From JAVBUZ01 sp031554725 (GTDB lineage: Bacteria; Bacillota; Clostridia; Lachnospirales; Lachnospiraceae): a stretch of 20,151 bases of DNA. This document shows, one piece after another, positions 1 through 7,191 of this stretch (position 1 is the first letter of the stretch; the number at the start of each line of letters is the position of its first letter). Under the pieces are notes generated by a model that was not told where the DNA came from, searched no databases, and was given only the letters and a program-made list of their open reading frames with translations. The translations under genes were made by a program, and so were the position numbers. The stretch covers positions 1-20,151 of the forward strand of contig JAVBUZ010000114.1 in NCBI GenBank assembly GCA_031554725.1, in the 5' to 3' direction.

Positions 1-1
1 A

Positions 2-571
2 GTTTGCCCTACGGGAGCGATTACCTTTGAAGAGCGTGATACGCTAGAATACAACGAGGAAGAAGTGAAAAGAAATATGGAAGCAAAAGAAAAACAGGAA
101 GTGAAGCAAGAAAATCTTGCTTGTGGTTGCCCTGGAACACATGCGAAAGCAATAAAAAGAGAAGATAGTAATTGCCAGATAGAAGTGCCAGCAAAAGAAA
201 CAGTATCTAGGTTAAATCAGTGGCCAGTACAGATTAAGCTAGTTCCTATTAATGCGCCATATTTTGATAATGCAAACCTACTGGTGGCAGCAGACTGTAC
301 TGCTTACGCCTACGGAAATTTCCATGAAAAATTTATAAAAAATAGGATTACGGTTATTGGCTGTCCAAAGCTAGATGAAGGTGATTACGCAGAAAAACTG
401 ACTGCTATTCTTAAAAATAATGAAATCAAGTCAGTCACTGTGGTTCGTATGGAAGTACCTTGCTGTGGAGGTATTGAGTATGCAGTAAAATCAGCACTTC
501 TAAATAGTGGTAAAATGATTCCTTGGCAGGTAGTGACCATTTCTACAGATGGACAGATACTCAGCGAGTAG
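2..571 (+). CDS. 4Fe-4S ferredoxin-type protein, 5'-truncated by window edge
   Basis: The reading frame is open from the window edge (codon at 2-4) to TAG at 569-571. A GTG at 65 could serve as a start, but the frame continues upstream with V-C-P-T-G-A-I-T, the typical end of a CxxCxxxCP 4Fe-4S cluster motif, so the true start lies left of the window. The visible part has a second small cysteine patch (CGCPG), then a C-terminal domain with NAPYF, ADCTAYAYG, IGCPKLDEGDY and EVPCCGG motifs. This matches a Clostridia family of about 250 residues: two N-terminal 4Fe-4S clusters plus a conserved cysteine-rich C-terminal domain. It is often found near hybrid-cluster protein or Crp/Fnr regulators (family knowledge; neighbours not visible here). 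A cytoplasmic electron-transfer or redox role is likely; the precise partner is unknown. Confidence 0.85.
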   Translation, partial: VCPTGAITFEERDTLEYNEEEVKRNMEAKEKQEVKQENLACGCPGTHAKAIKREDSNCQIEVPAKETVSRLNQWPVQIKLVPINAPYFDNANLLVAADCTAYAYGNFHEKFIKNRITVIGCPKLDEGDYAEKLTAILKNNEIKSVTVVRMEVPCCGGIEYAVKSALLNSGKMIPWQVVTISTDGQILSE

Positions 572-588
572 TTATGTAGACCATAAAA

Positions 589-612
589 ATGGAGGTGCTT
601 TGGCACCTCCAT
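589..612. terminator. Hairpin after the 4Fe-4S gene
   Basis: A perfect 10-bp stem (ATGGAGGTGC at 589-598, GCACCTCCAT at 603-612) closes a TTTG loop 17 bases after the stop codon. On the plus strand it is preceded by AAAAA but not followed by a T run. On the minus strand it is followed by TTTTT. It therefore looks like an intrinsic terminator for transcripts coming from the right, and possibly a 3' stabiliser or weak terminator for the gene on the left. Confidence 0.5.
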
Positions 613-624
613 CTCCTAAACCTC

Positions 625-653
625 TTGCAAAATATGCAATTTGGGTTTATAAT
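625..653 (+). promoter_or_regulatory. Promoter of candidate antitoxin RNA
   Basis: TTGCAA (625-630), a 17-bp spacer and TATAAT (648-653) form a good sigma-A promoter on the plus strand. No downstream open reading frame with a ribosome site follows before the terminator hairpin at 741-771. This suggests a short untranslated RNA starting near 660. Confidence 0.6.
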
Positions 654-659
654 CAGCTT

Positions 660-776
660 AGAAACCGATGGATATTGGTGTGTCCTACGGTTGCAATCGG
701 AAACTTATAAGTGTTAATAAAAAGTAACTAACGGATTATAGGCTATCCTCTACGGTCAATAGAGGATAGCCTTTTC
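660..776 (+). ncRNA. Candidate antitoxin small RNA facing the holin-like toxin
   Basis: A plus-strand RNA of roughly 117 nt is inferred between the TATAAT at 648-653 and the hairpin at 741-771 followed by TTTT. It contains no convincing ORF. It converges on the small toxin gene at 780-863, and the two transcripts share the terminator hairpin. It carries CTATCCTC (743-750), complementary to the toxin leader (second DNA copy at 903-910). Its tail CCTTTTCCGTTT (770-781) is complementary, with one extra U, to the toxin Shine-Dalgarno hairpin (CCTTTCCGTTT at 872-882). This layout resembles Fst/RNAII and TxpA/RatA type I systems. The RNA is inferred from sequence only; the ends are approximate. Confidence 0.5.
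741..771. terminator. Shared hairpin terminator of convergent RNAs
   Basis: An 11-bp perfect stem (GGCTATCCTCT at 741-751, AGAGGATAGCC at 761-771) with a 9-nt loop is followed by TTTT on the plus strand. It ends the candidate small RNA and lies 9 bases beyond the toxin stop codon on the opposite strand. On the minus strand no long T run follows, so toxin mRNA may read through and overlap the small RNA. Confidence 0.75.
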
Positions 777-779
777 CGT

Positions 780-863
780 TTACTTGCGGTTGTTTCTCTT
801 GTCTATGTATGTCAAGGCGGCAAGCACCACCAATAAAAGTGTAAGAACTTCCATTGTATTCAT
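780..863 (-). CDS. Holin-like small hydrophobic peptide, candidate type I toxin
   Basis: A 27-codon gene begins with ATG at 861-863 and ends with TAA at 780-782. It is preceded at normal spacing by a strong AAAGGAGG ribosome site (869-876). The peptide starts MNTMEVLTLLLVVLAALTY and ends with a charged tail (IDKRNNRK): one membrane-spanning helix plus a basic C terminus. Length, hydropathy and the T-Y-I-D-K-R-N pattern fit the putative holin-like toxin (Hol_Tox) group of Firmicutes type I toxins, which damage membranes when over-produced. An internal ATG at codon 4 is an alternative start. It has its own promoter (TATAAT at 935-940), a leader hairpin covering the ribosome site, and a convergent small RNA. 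Family assignment is from memory of such peptides; toxicity is inferred. Confidence 0.7.
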   Translation of the reverse strand: MNTMEVLTLLLVVLAALTYIDKRNNRK

Positions 864-871
864 ACTGACCT

Positions 872-900
872 CCTTTCCGTTTCCAGAAAGGACAACCGCA
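872..900 (-). promoter_or_regulatory. Leader structures masking the toxin ribosome site
   Basis: In the minus-strand leader, CCTTTC (from 891-886) can pair with GAAAGG (877-872) around an 8-nt loop, burying part of the AAAGGAGG ribosome site. Just upstream, TGCGGTTGT (complement of 892-900) is exactly complementary to ACAACCGCA near the end of the toxin coding region (complement of 785-793). This would allow a 5'-3' closure of the full-length mRNA. Such masking is typical of type I toxin messages. Confidence 0.5.
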
Positions 901-934
901 GACTATCCTCATTTGCTCTTATCTGATTTCATAC

Positions 935-963
935 ATTATAACACGTAATACCAAATGATTCCA
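935..963 (-). promoter_or_regulatory. Toxin promoter
   Basis: On the minus strand TGTTATAAT (complement of 935-943) is an extended -10 element (TG-N-TATAAT). The -35 position (complement of 958-963, TGGAAT) is poor, as expected for extended -10 promoters. Transcription would begin near 928, giving a leader of about 65 nt. Confidence 0.55.
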
Positions 964-982
964 CAATAAAATACCGATAATT

Positions 983-1495
983 TTAAATGTTATTTACAAT
1001 CCAGTACCGTTGTTCAATAACGCCATCCACTTCAATTTCATTTTCAAGTACACCACCATTATTAATAATACTTTTGGCAGAAGCAATGTTTTCTTTGTCG
1101 CAGACCATAAGTACCTTTTCAATTCCTAAAGCTTTACATTCTTCTAGGGCAAGTGAAATCATCTGCGTGGCAAAGCCTTTTCTTCTTTCGCAGGGACGAA
1201 TGCCATCGCCAATATGCCCACCATTTAATAGCAGGCGCTCATTAAGGTAATGTCTTATATTGACTGCGCCTACAAATATGTTTCTATCTTCATCAAGACA
1301 GAAGTATGTGGAATCAGGAACAAGAGGTCCCCCGTCATCGCGAACTTCAAGACTATTAATATATTCCTCATAATTATGATAATCTGTTTTTCTTATGGCA
1401 TAGGGAACGATACTTTCGCCTGTAGCGGTCCATTCGTCCATCATATCAGTTAGCTGTGGAATATATTGTTCTTCTAGCTTTACTAATTTAAGCAT
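983..1495 (-). CDS. GNAT family N-acetyltransferase
   Basis: A 170-residue protein of the GNAT acetyl-CoA-dependent acetyltransferase fold. The acceptor is unknown. The start at 1495 (MLKLVKLEEQY) is preferred over an upstream ATG at 1534 because GGAGG lies 5 bases before it and it avoids overlap with the upstream gene. Motif A is recognisable as GDGIRPCERRKGFATQM (the R/Q-x-x-G-x-G/A acetyl-CoA loop), followed by an ALEECKALGIEKVLMVCDKENIAS segment typical of the COG3981 type. The C-terminal V-I-E-Q-R-Y-W-I strand is also usual. It follows the GyrI-like gene with a 19-base gap, so the two are probably co-transcribed. There is no clear terminator behind it; the toxin promoter lies directly downstream. 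Confidence 0.85.
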   Translation of the reverse strand: MLKLVKLEEQYIPQLTDMMDEWTATGESIVPYAIRKTDYHNYEEYINSLEVRDDGGPLVPDSTYFCLDEDRNIFVGAVNIRHYLNERLLLNGGHIGDGIRPCERRKGFATQMISLALEECKALGIEKVLMVCDKENIASAKSIINNGGVLENEIEVDGVIEQRYWIVNNI

Positions 1496-1514
1496 GGGAC
1501 CTCCAAAAGTGAGC

Positions 1515-2036
1515 TTATTTAATATACATTCCATAATCTAAAATAATATCTCCATTCTCGTCAGGAGATGTAAAACGAGGGCAATTATAACGTTCAAAGA
1601 AACAGAGGTAGTTTTTGTTATCAACTTTAAAGCTATCCATACCATTTTCTTTATATTTGTCTATGCATGCGTCATGCATAGCATATAGCCCATCATCCTC
1701 TTTGCCTTTAATCCAGCAAACGGCTAAGTCACTTTCATCAAGGTCGATGTAGCCATAGCCTTCTGGAACGGTAGTGTTAACTGGAAAGAACATACCAATC
1801 CAGTATTCAAAAGAATCCTCGCAGCTAGCCACATTATAACGCATAAGACCAATATAACCATTTTCAACTTCTTTCAGCTCGCCTAGTTTCTCTAGTGTAT
1901 CAAACCACCCATTCTGAAACCATTCACCCCATTTGTGTCCAAAGCCACCAATCCTGTCAGCATTTGTGTAGCATTTTCCAATAAAACGAAGAGATGGTAA
2001 ATGCTCTTTGTAAACCTTAATAATTTCTGCTCCCAT
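1515..2036 (-). CDS. GyrI-like / AraC-type effector-binding domain protein
   Basis: A 173-residue stand-alone effector-binding protein with an AGGAGGG ribosome site before ATG at 2036. The N terminus (RFIGKCYTNADRIGGFGHKWGEWF), the central YWIGMFFPVNTTVPEGYGYIDL stretch and the ending FERYNCPRFTSPDENG...DYGMYIK fit the GyrI-like small-molecule-binding fold. That fold occurs at the C terminus of AraC-type regulators and in single-domain proteins. No DNA-binding domain is present, so it probably binds or sequesters a small hydrophobic compound rather than acting as a transcription factor. It leads a two-gene operon with the GNAT enzyme and is divergent from the two-component regulator at 2123. 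Confidence 0.75.
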   Translation of the reverse strand: MGAEIIKVYKEHLPSLRFIGKCYTNADRIGGFGHKWGEWFQNGWFDTLEKLGELKEVENGYIGLMRYNVASCEDSFEYWIGMFFPVNTTVPEGYGYIDLDESDLAVCWIKGKEDDGLYAMHDACIDKYKENGMDSFKVDNKNYLCFFERYNCPRFTSPDENGDIILDYGMYIK

Positions 2037-2061
2037 ATTTTACCCTCCTATATAAATGCTA

Positions 2062-2091
2062 TTGTATTTACCATCCATTTTAAGGTAGAAT
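2062..2091 (+). promoter_or_regulatory. Possible promoter of the two-component/ABC operon
   Basis: TTGTAT (2062-2067) and TAGAAT (2086-2091) are separated by 18 bp, about 31 bases before the response-regulator start. Just downstream, ATTGCTATAAAAGCAAT is a short inverted repeat at the likely transcription start. The consensus match is moderate. Confidence 0.35.
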
Positions 2092-2122
2092 TGCTATAAA
2101 AGCAATAAAAAGGAGTGTACTA

Positions 2123-2806
2123 ATGTCAGAAAGACGAGTATTAATTATAGATGACGATGAAGATTTATCCTTTATCATTTCTGAAATGTTGGAAAATTAT
2201 GAATATAGTGTAACCTGCGCAAAAAATAGTGAGGAAGCTTTTGACTTACTTTCAAAAAATACATATCAGTTAATACTTCTTGATATCAATCTTCCTGAGA
2301 CAACAGGCTTTGAAATATGCAAAGAGCTTCGAAAAATATCCACGGTACCAGTTATTTTTGCTAGTGCGAGAACAAGTGAAAGTGACCGAATTACTGGCTA
2401 TGATATCGGGGGTGATGACTATCTGCCCAAGCCATATTCCATGAAGGAGCTTTTAGCAAGAGTGAATGCCCTGATGCGTAGAACATATGGCTTTACTGAG
2501 GAAGAAAAGCTACTAACCTTTGGTGATGTTACAGTAAATATTACTGCAAGAACTGTTACTAAAGCAGGGAAAGCGATACCCCTTTCGTTGCGTGAATTTG
2601 ATTTGCTTGCATATTTGTGTGAACATAAAAATGTAGCAATAACAAAAGAAAAGCTTCTAGCTGAGGTGTGGGGAGCGTTTTCTATGGTGGAACCTGCCAC
2701 ATTAACGGTGCATATCCGCTGGCTTAGAGAAAAACTTGAAGAAGATCCTGCAATGCCAAAGTATATTAAAACGGTATATAAGGTAGGGTATTCATTGGAG
2801 GTTTGA
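2123..2806 (+). CDS. OmpR/PhoB-family response regulator
   Basis: A 227-residue two-component response regulator, close to the usual length. The receiver domain (about 1-120) has the acidic pocket at D10-D12, the phospho-acceptor D54 in LILLDINLPE, S81 in the switch position and K103 in DYLPKP. The winged-helix output domain (about 130-227) has LSLREFDLLAYLCEH and the ending VHIRWLREKLEEDP...IKTVYKVGYSLEV, typical of the OmpR/PhoB class. GGAG precedes the ATG. The cognate kinase follows after 46 bases and an ABC transporter after that, so it likely controls the transporter. A direct repeat at 3993-4010, just before the ABC genes, is a candidate binding site. Confidence 0.95.
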   Translation: MSERRVLIIDDDEDLSFIISEMLENYEYSVTCAKNSEEAFDLLSKNTYQLILLDINLPETTGFEICKELRKISTVPVIFASARTSESDRITGYDIGGDDYLPKPYSMKELLARVNALMRRTYGFTEEEKLLTFGDVTVNITARTVTKAGKAIPLSLREFDLLAYLCEHKNVAITKEKLLAEVWGAFSMVEPATLTVHIRWLREKLEEDPAMPKYIKTVYKVGYSLEV

Positions 2807-2852
2807 GCTTGCACTCAAAGTCGCCAGCCTTTGGAGAAGGGGAGAGTATTAA

Positions 2853-3998
2853 ATGAAAAAAAGACTTATAGGCTTAACGATATTATTTTCTGCAATAATT
2901 ATAATTGCCACAGTAGCATTGTACTTTTTGCAAAAGCAAGTTAATTATCAAGACATAAAAGGGGAACAGATAGTTGCGCTGAATGAAATTGAACAGCTTG
3001 CAAAGCTAGGGGAAATTGATGAAATGACTGAAAAAGTCTTGCTGCTACAAAAGAATATACAGGTAGTAGAGACGAACCAGATAAAAGTAAATGGGAGCAT
3101 TATGGTGTGTGCCATTTGCATTTGCTTTCTTATTTTGGTATTTGGATATGTGTACGTGGCAATACTGCACCCCTTTGAGAAGATGAAGAAGTTTGCTCAG
3201 AAGATTTCAGAGGGAAACTTTGATGAAGCTTTAGAATATGAACGTTCCAACTATTTTGGAGACTTTACTTGGGCATTTGACAGTATGAGAAAAGAAATTA
3301 CCAGTGCACGTTCCTGTGAGAAAGAAGCAATTGAAAACAATAAGACGGTTATTGCGACACTTTCTCATGATATCAAAACCCCGATTGCTTCCATCAGAGC
3401 TTATGCGGAAGGGCTGGAAGCTAGTCTTGATGGAACACCTGAGAAGCGGGCAAAATACTTAGATGTAATTATGAAAAAATGTGATGAGGTTTCAAGACTA
3501 ACAAATGATTTGTTTTTACATTCCATATCTGATTTAGATAAATTAAAAGTAACGGCCGAAAAAATGGAAGTTTGTGGATTCTTTGAAAAGGTAGTCTCAG
3601 AAATATCTGCTGAGCAAAAAGATATACATTTTGAAAAACCAGAATTTGTTGCATGGGTACAAGCAGATGCGAATAGGTTGACACAGATTGCAGAGAACTT
3701 GATTAACAACGCAAGAAAATATGCAAAGTCGCAAGTTAATATTTGGCTTAAGATAGATGAGGATGCTGTGCTGATTCACTTTCGTGACTTTGGCGAGGGA
3801 ATACCAGACGAAGATATGCCATTTATTTATGACAAATTCTATCGTGGTAAAAATTCGGGAAATGAGCAGGGCTCGGGACTTGGACTTTATATTGTAAAAT
3901 ATATAATGACACAGATGCAAGGTGAGGTTTTACTACACAATCATTCAGATGGGCTTGAGGCAATAATTAGCCTGCCAATTATTTCTAAAGTGTCTTAA
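2853..3998 (+). CDS. Membrane sensor histidine kinase
   Basis: A 381-residue kinase with two transmembrane helices (about 4-26 and 82-104) that bracket a short extracytoplasmic loop of about 55 residues, followed by a HAMP-like segment (LHPFEKMKKFAQKISEGNF). The H-box is TLSHDIKTPIASIRAYAEG with phospho-acceptor H172. The ATPase domain shows the N-box (ENLINNARKYAK), G1 (DFGEGIP), the F-box region (FIYDKFYRG) and G2 (GSGLGLYIVKYI). All catalytic motifs are intact. GGGGAG precedes the start. The small outer loop suggests it may sense through the membrane or via the neighbouring permease, as in BceS-like or VncS-like systems (inference). Confidence 0.95.
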   Translation: MKKRLIGLTILFSAIIIIATVALYFLQKQVNYQDIKGEQIVALNEIEQLAKLGEIDEMTEKVLLLQKNIQVVETNQIKVNGSIMVCAICICFLILVFGYVYVAILHPFEKMKKFAQKISEGNFDEALEYERSNYFGDFTWAFDSMRKEITSARSCEKEAIENNKTVIATLSHDIKTPIASIRAYAEGLEASLDGTPEKRAKYLDVIMKKCDEVSRLTNDLFLHSISDLDKLKVTAEKMEVCGFFEKVVSEISAEQKDIHFEKPEFVAWVQADANRLTQIAENLINNARKYAKSQVNIWLKIDEDAVLIHFRDFGEGIPDEDMPFIYDKFYRGKNSGNEQGSGLGLYIVKYIMTQMQGEVLLHNHSDGLEAIISLPIISKVS

Positions 3999-4010
3999 TG
4001 ACTTCTTAAT
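3993..4010 (+). promoter_or_regulatory. Direct repeat, candidate response-regulator site
   Basis: TCTTAAT occurs at 3993-3999 and again at 4004-4010, an 11-bp step (about one helical turn). That is the usual geometry for OmpR/PhoB-type dimers. The first copy contains the stop codon of the kinase. It lies about 50 bases before the ABC ATPase start, with TGATAGA nearby as a possible -10, so it could drive a second, regulator-dependent transcript of the transporter genes. Confidence 0.4.
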
Positions 4011-4059
4011 AACTTTTCTGATAGAGTGAGGACATCAAGAAATGAGAGGATATTATTAA

Positions 4060-4821
4060 ATGAAAAAAACAATTCTATCGGCAAAAGGCTTATGTAAAAG
4101 CTATGCTCATAATGGTGGGCAAAATCATATACTTTCCAACATTGATGTTGAACTATACGAAGGGGACTTTACAGTAATTATGGGAGCCTCTGGTTCTGGA
4201 AAGTCGACCCTACTATATGCGCTAAGTGGCATGGATCGGGCAACAGCAGGAAAGGTAATGTACGATAATGTGGACTTAGTGAGCGTGAATGAAAAAAAGC
4301 TTGCGTCACTTCGTCATGGTGACTTTGGATTTGTATTTCAACAGATGCACCTTATCAGCAACCTAACTTTATTTGAAAATGTTGCAGTGCCAGGATACTT
4401 AAATAAAGAAAAAAATGCCGCAGAGGTAAAAGCAAGAGCGGATGAGTTACTTGAAAAAATGGGGCTCACCAATATAAAGACCCATCTTCCCTCACAAGCA
4501 TCAGGGGGAGAACAACAAAGATGTGCTATTGCAAGGGCGGTAATTAATACGCCTAAATTGCTGTTTGCAGATGAGCCTACAGGGGCGCTGAATCGTAAGA
4601 ACACCATTGAAGTATTGAATTTGCTGACAGATATTAACCAATCAGGACAAAGTATTCTTATGGTAACCCATGATATGCGTGCAGCACTACGCGCAACAAG
4701 ACTTCTGTATATTGAGGATGGAAAAATAATTGGCGAGTTACCACTTCCACCATATAATCCCGATGAAGAAAAAAGTCGTGAGACACAAGTAAATGCATGG
4801 CTTGCGTCAATGAAGTGGTAG
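4060..4821 (+). CDS. ABC transporter ATP-binding protein (MacB/LolD type)
   Basis: A 253-residue ATPase of the class that powers FtsX/MacB-type permeases. Walker A is GASGSGKST (42-50), Q-loop Q94 is in FVFQQMHL, the signature ASGGEQQR is at 147-154, Walker B is LLFADEPTGAL (168-177), and the H-loop is H204 in MVTHDM. All ATPase elements are intact. The protein ends in a short C-terminal extension (PPYNPDEEKSRETQ...WLASMKW). The permease gene begins 8 bases after its stop codon, indicating translational coupling. Substrate is unknown; the class handles antimicrobial peptides, lipids or lipoproteins. Confidence 0.95.
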   Translation: MKKTILSAKGLCKSYAHNGGQNHILSNIDVELYEGDFTVIMGASGSGKSTLLYALSGMDRATAGKVMYDNVDLVSVNEKKLASLRHGDFGFVFQQMHLISNLTLFENVAVPGYLNKEKNAAEVKARADELLEKMGLTNIKTHLPSQASGGEQQRCAIARAVINTPKLLFADEPTGALNRKNTIEVLNLLTDINQSGQSILMVTHDMRAALRATRLLYIEDGKIIGELPLPPYNPDEEKSRETQVNAWLASMKW

Positions 4822-4829
4822 GTGGCGGT

Positions 4830-7181
4830 ATGGAAATATGGAGCTTAGTCAAAGCAAATATACGTCACAAAAAAGGGTCTTTTGTTAGCATTATCATTTT
4901 GATGCTACTTATTTCAATGGCACTTACAGCAATTTTAAGTGTTCAGGACAATTGTAAAAGTGCACTTGAAAATGCATTGGTGGAAGTAGATACAGGAAAC
5001 CTGAATCTGTTTATTAAAAGACAGAATATGACGGAGGAGTTAACGGAATCTGTTTTAGGTAATGAGATGGTAAAGGGCATTAAAACATTTCCGGCGATTG
5101 TTTGTGATAAACAAGAGATAAAAACACAAACAACAAATGGACAAACGGACGGAAATGCATGGTTCCTGCAAAAAATGCGACCTGAAATTAAGCTTTTAAA
5201 TAGCAATTTAGATGGGTACGAAAGTGCGGTGCCAGAATTAGATAGTGGTGAGATTTATATTACACAGGGTATTTGTACCAGATTAAGCTGTGATGTGGGC
5301 GATACTATTAAGCTATATACCATAGGTGGAAACTTTGAAGTAAAAATTACAGGTATTATTATCGAGCCTTCCAATGGTTCCTCAGTAATGGGTTGGAAGC
5401 AGGTTTTTATTAGTGATGAGGACTTTGATAAGATTTACGAAGAATGCAAAAAGAATGAAACAGACCAAGTGTCCGCAGATTTTTATATCTTGCAAATATA
5501 TAAGGATGAAACTTGCACACTTTCTGATGCGGCATTCAAGCGTAATCTTAATCTTGAAACAGGAATTGTGGATTACGCCACTGGATCATTAACAAAAGAG
5601 CTTATTATTCATTATGCATGCTTATTTCCAGACATTATTTGTTCGGTACTTGTGGTTTTTGTGGGATTTTTAATGCTGGTAGTGTTAATTGTTATGGGGC
5701 ACAGTATCACAACGGGAATTGAGATGGATTATGTAAATTTAGGAGTACTAAAGTCTCAAGGGTTCACAAAAAATAAAATACAAATTATCTTTATGATTCA
5801 ATATATTCTAGCACAAATAATTGGCACTGGAATTGGCCTGCTTCTGGCTATTCCGCTAACGCAAATTTTGGGAGGCGTATTTCAGCCAATTACAGCTATT
5901 TTAGTAGAAAATAATATTTCCATAGCTAATAGCTTGGCAATATTGATAGTTGTTTTGCTAATTTCAGGACTATTTATAGTTTTTGTAACAAGAAAAATTG
6001 GTGAAATTTCTCCAGTCAGAGCATTATCTGGTGGCAGGGAAGAAGTTTATTTTGATAGTAGAATAAAAATGCCTATTCGTAAAAAGGCATTGGCAGTGAG
6101 TCTTGCTTTGAGACAGTTTACCTCGAATAAGCGCCAGTATATGGGGACCATATTAATTGTGACAATACTTATGTTTTTTATGGCAACGGTTATGATATTA
6201 GGAGATTCTATCAACTCAAAATCAGCGATGGAGTCAATGGGCGAACTTTGTATAGAGGTTGATGTGAAACTTAAAGAGCCAGTTCAGGATAGTATGTTGA
6301 AGAAATTTGAAAAAACAGTTGAGGAGTACTCTGCAATTGAGAAGAAGTATTATATCAATACATTATATCTTTCAATTAACGGTGAAGAGCTATACTGCTT
6401 TGTTTATCAGAACCCAGAAGCTGCGGTAACCCCCAAAGGAAGAGCACCGCTTTATGACAATGAAATAATAATTACAGAAATTGTAGCGGAAGAACTTGGA
6501 TTAAAGATGGGAGATAAGGTAACTGTTTCAAATAAGGATAAAAAAGAAGAGTATATTATTTCAGGCCTTTATCAAGCCATGAACGATACTGGCATGTGTT
6601 TTTCAATGTCGCTAGAAGGTGCAAGAAAGATAGGCGTTAAAAATATTAGTTGGGGTGGTTATAGTTTAGCCGACACTTCCCAAGCGGAAAAGGTAGCAAG
6701 CGCGTTAAATGAGGAGTTTGGTCACATTATAGAGGCAACTGCTGAGGAAGAGAATGGTGTTGGTGTTTATACAATGGCTATCGACCTTGTGAAGGTCGTT
6801 ATATATTCCCTTTCTGTTATCTTTGCCCTGGTAGTGGTGCAGATGGTTTGCTCAAAAACCTTTATGCGAGAGAAAATAGATATAGGAATCTACAAAGCAT
6901 TAGGTTTTACTCCTAATAACTTAAGATTGCAGTTTGCGATACGGTTCTTAGTGGTTGCATTAATAGGCTCGGCAATAGGAAGTATTCTTTGTGTGCTTTT
7001 TAGTGGCAAGGTCTTGGGATATATACTTAGAATGGTAGGAATTTCAAGCTTTACCACGGCATATACGCCATTAACATTTATGGTGCCAATTGGACTTATA
7101 TGTGTTTGTTTCTTCTTGTTTGCATATTTGGCGGCAAGAAAAATCAAAAAGGTGGAAGTAAAAGAGTTGGTGGTGGAATAA
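4830..7181 (+). CDS. FtsX/MacB-like ABC transporter permease
   Basis: A 783-residue permease. ATG at 4830 (MEIWSLVKANIRHKKGSF) is preferred over an earlier in-frame ATG at 4797, which lies inside the ATPase gene. AGGTGG sits before it. The predicted layout is one helix (about 17-38), a large outer domain, three helices (about 262-392), a central helix (about 435-460), a second outer domain and three more helices (about 648-775). This is a duplicated FtsX arrangement with eight helices. FtsX-type motifs recur (GVLKSQGFTKNKI; GIYKALGFTPNNL). It forms the membrane half of the transporter with the preceding ATPase, under the upstream two-component system. It differs from BceB, which has ten helices and a single large outer domain. 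Substrate cannot be read from sequence. Confidence 0.92.
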   Translation: MEIWSLVKANIRHKKGSFVSIIILMLLISMALTAILSVQDNCKSALENALVEVDTGNLNLFIKRQNMTEELTESVLGNEMVKGIKTFPAIVCDKQEIKTQTTNGQTDGNAWFLQKMRPEIKLLNSNLDGYESAVPELDSGEIYITQGICTRLSCDVGDTIKLYTIGGNFEVKITGIIIEPSNGSSVMGWKQVFISDEDFDKIYEECKKNETDQVSADFYILQIYKDETCTLSDAAFKRNLNLETGIVDYATGSLTKELIIHYACLFPDIICSVLVVFVGFLMLVVLIVMGHSITTGIEMDYVNLGVLKSQGFTKNKIQIIFMIQYILAQIIGTGIGLLLAIPLTQILGGVFQPITAILVENNISIANSLAILIVVLLISGLFIVFVTRKIGEISPVRALSGGREEVYFDSRIKMPIRKKALAVSLALRQFTSNKRQYMGTILIVTILMFFMATVMILGDSINSKSAMESMGELCIEVDVKLKEPVQDSMLKKFEKTVEEYSAIEKKYYINTLYLSINGEELYCFVYQNPEAAVTPKGRAPLYDNEIIITEIVAEELGLKMGDKVTVSNKDKKEEYIISGLYQAMNDTGMCFSMSLEGARKIGVKNISWGGYSLADTSQAEKVASALNEEFGHIIEATAEEENGVGVYTMAIDLVKVVIYSLSVIFALVVVQMVCSKTFMREKIDIGIYKALGFTPNNLRLQFAIRFLVVALIGSAIGSILCVLFSGKVLGYILRMVGISSFTTAYTPLTFMVPIGLICVCFFLFAYLAARKIKKVEVKELVVE

Positions 7182-7191
7182 TATCCAAAAA

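Noticed and set aside
65..571. Complete short gene starting at GTG 65
   Set aside because: The frame is open to the window edge and the upstream codons spell the end of a ferredoxin cluster motif, so the gene is a truncated longer one.
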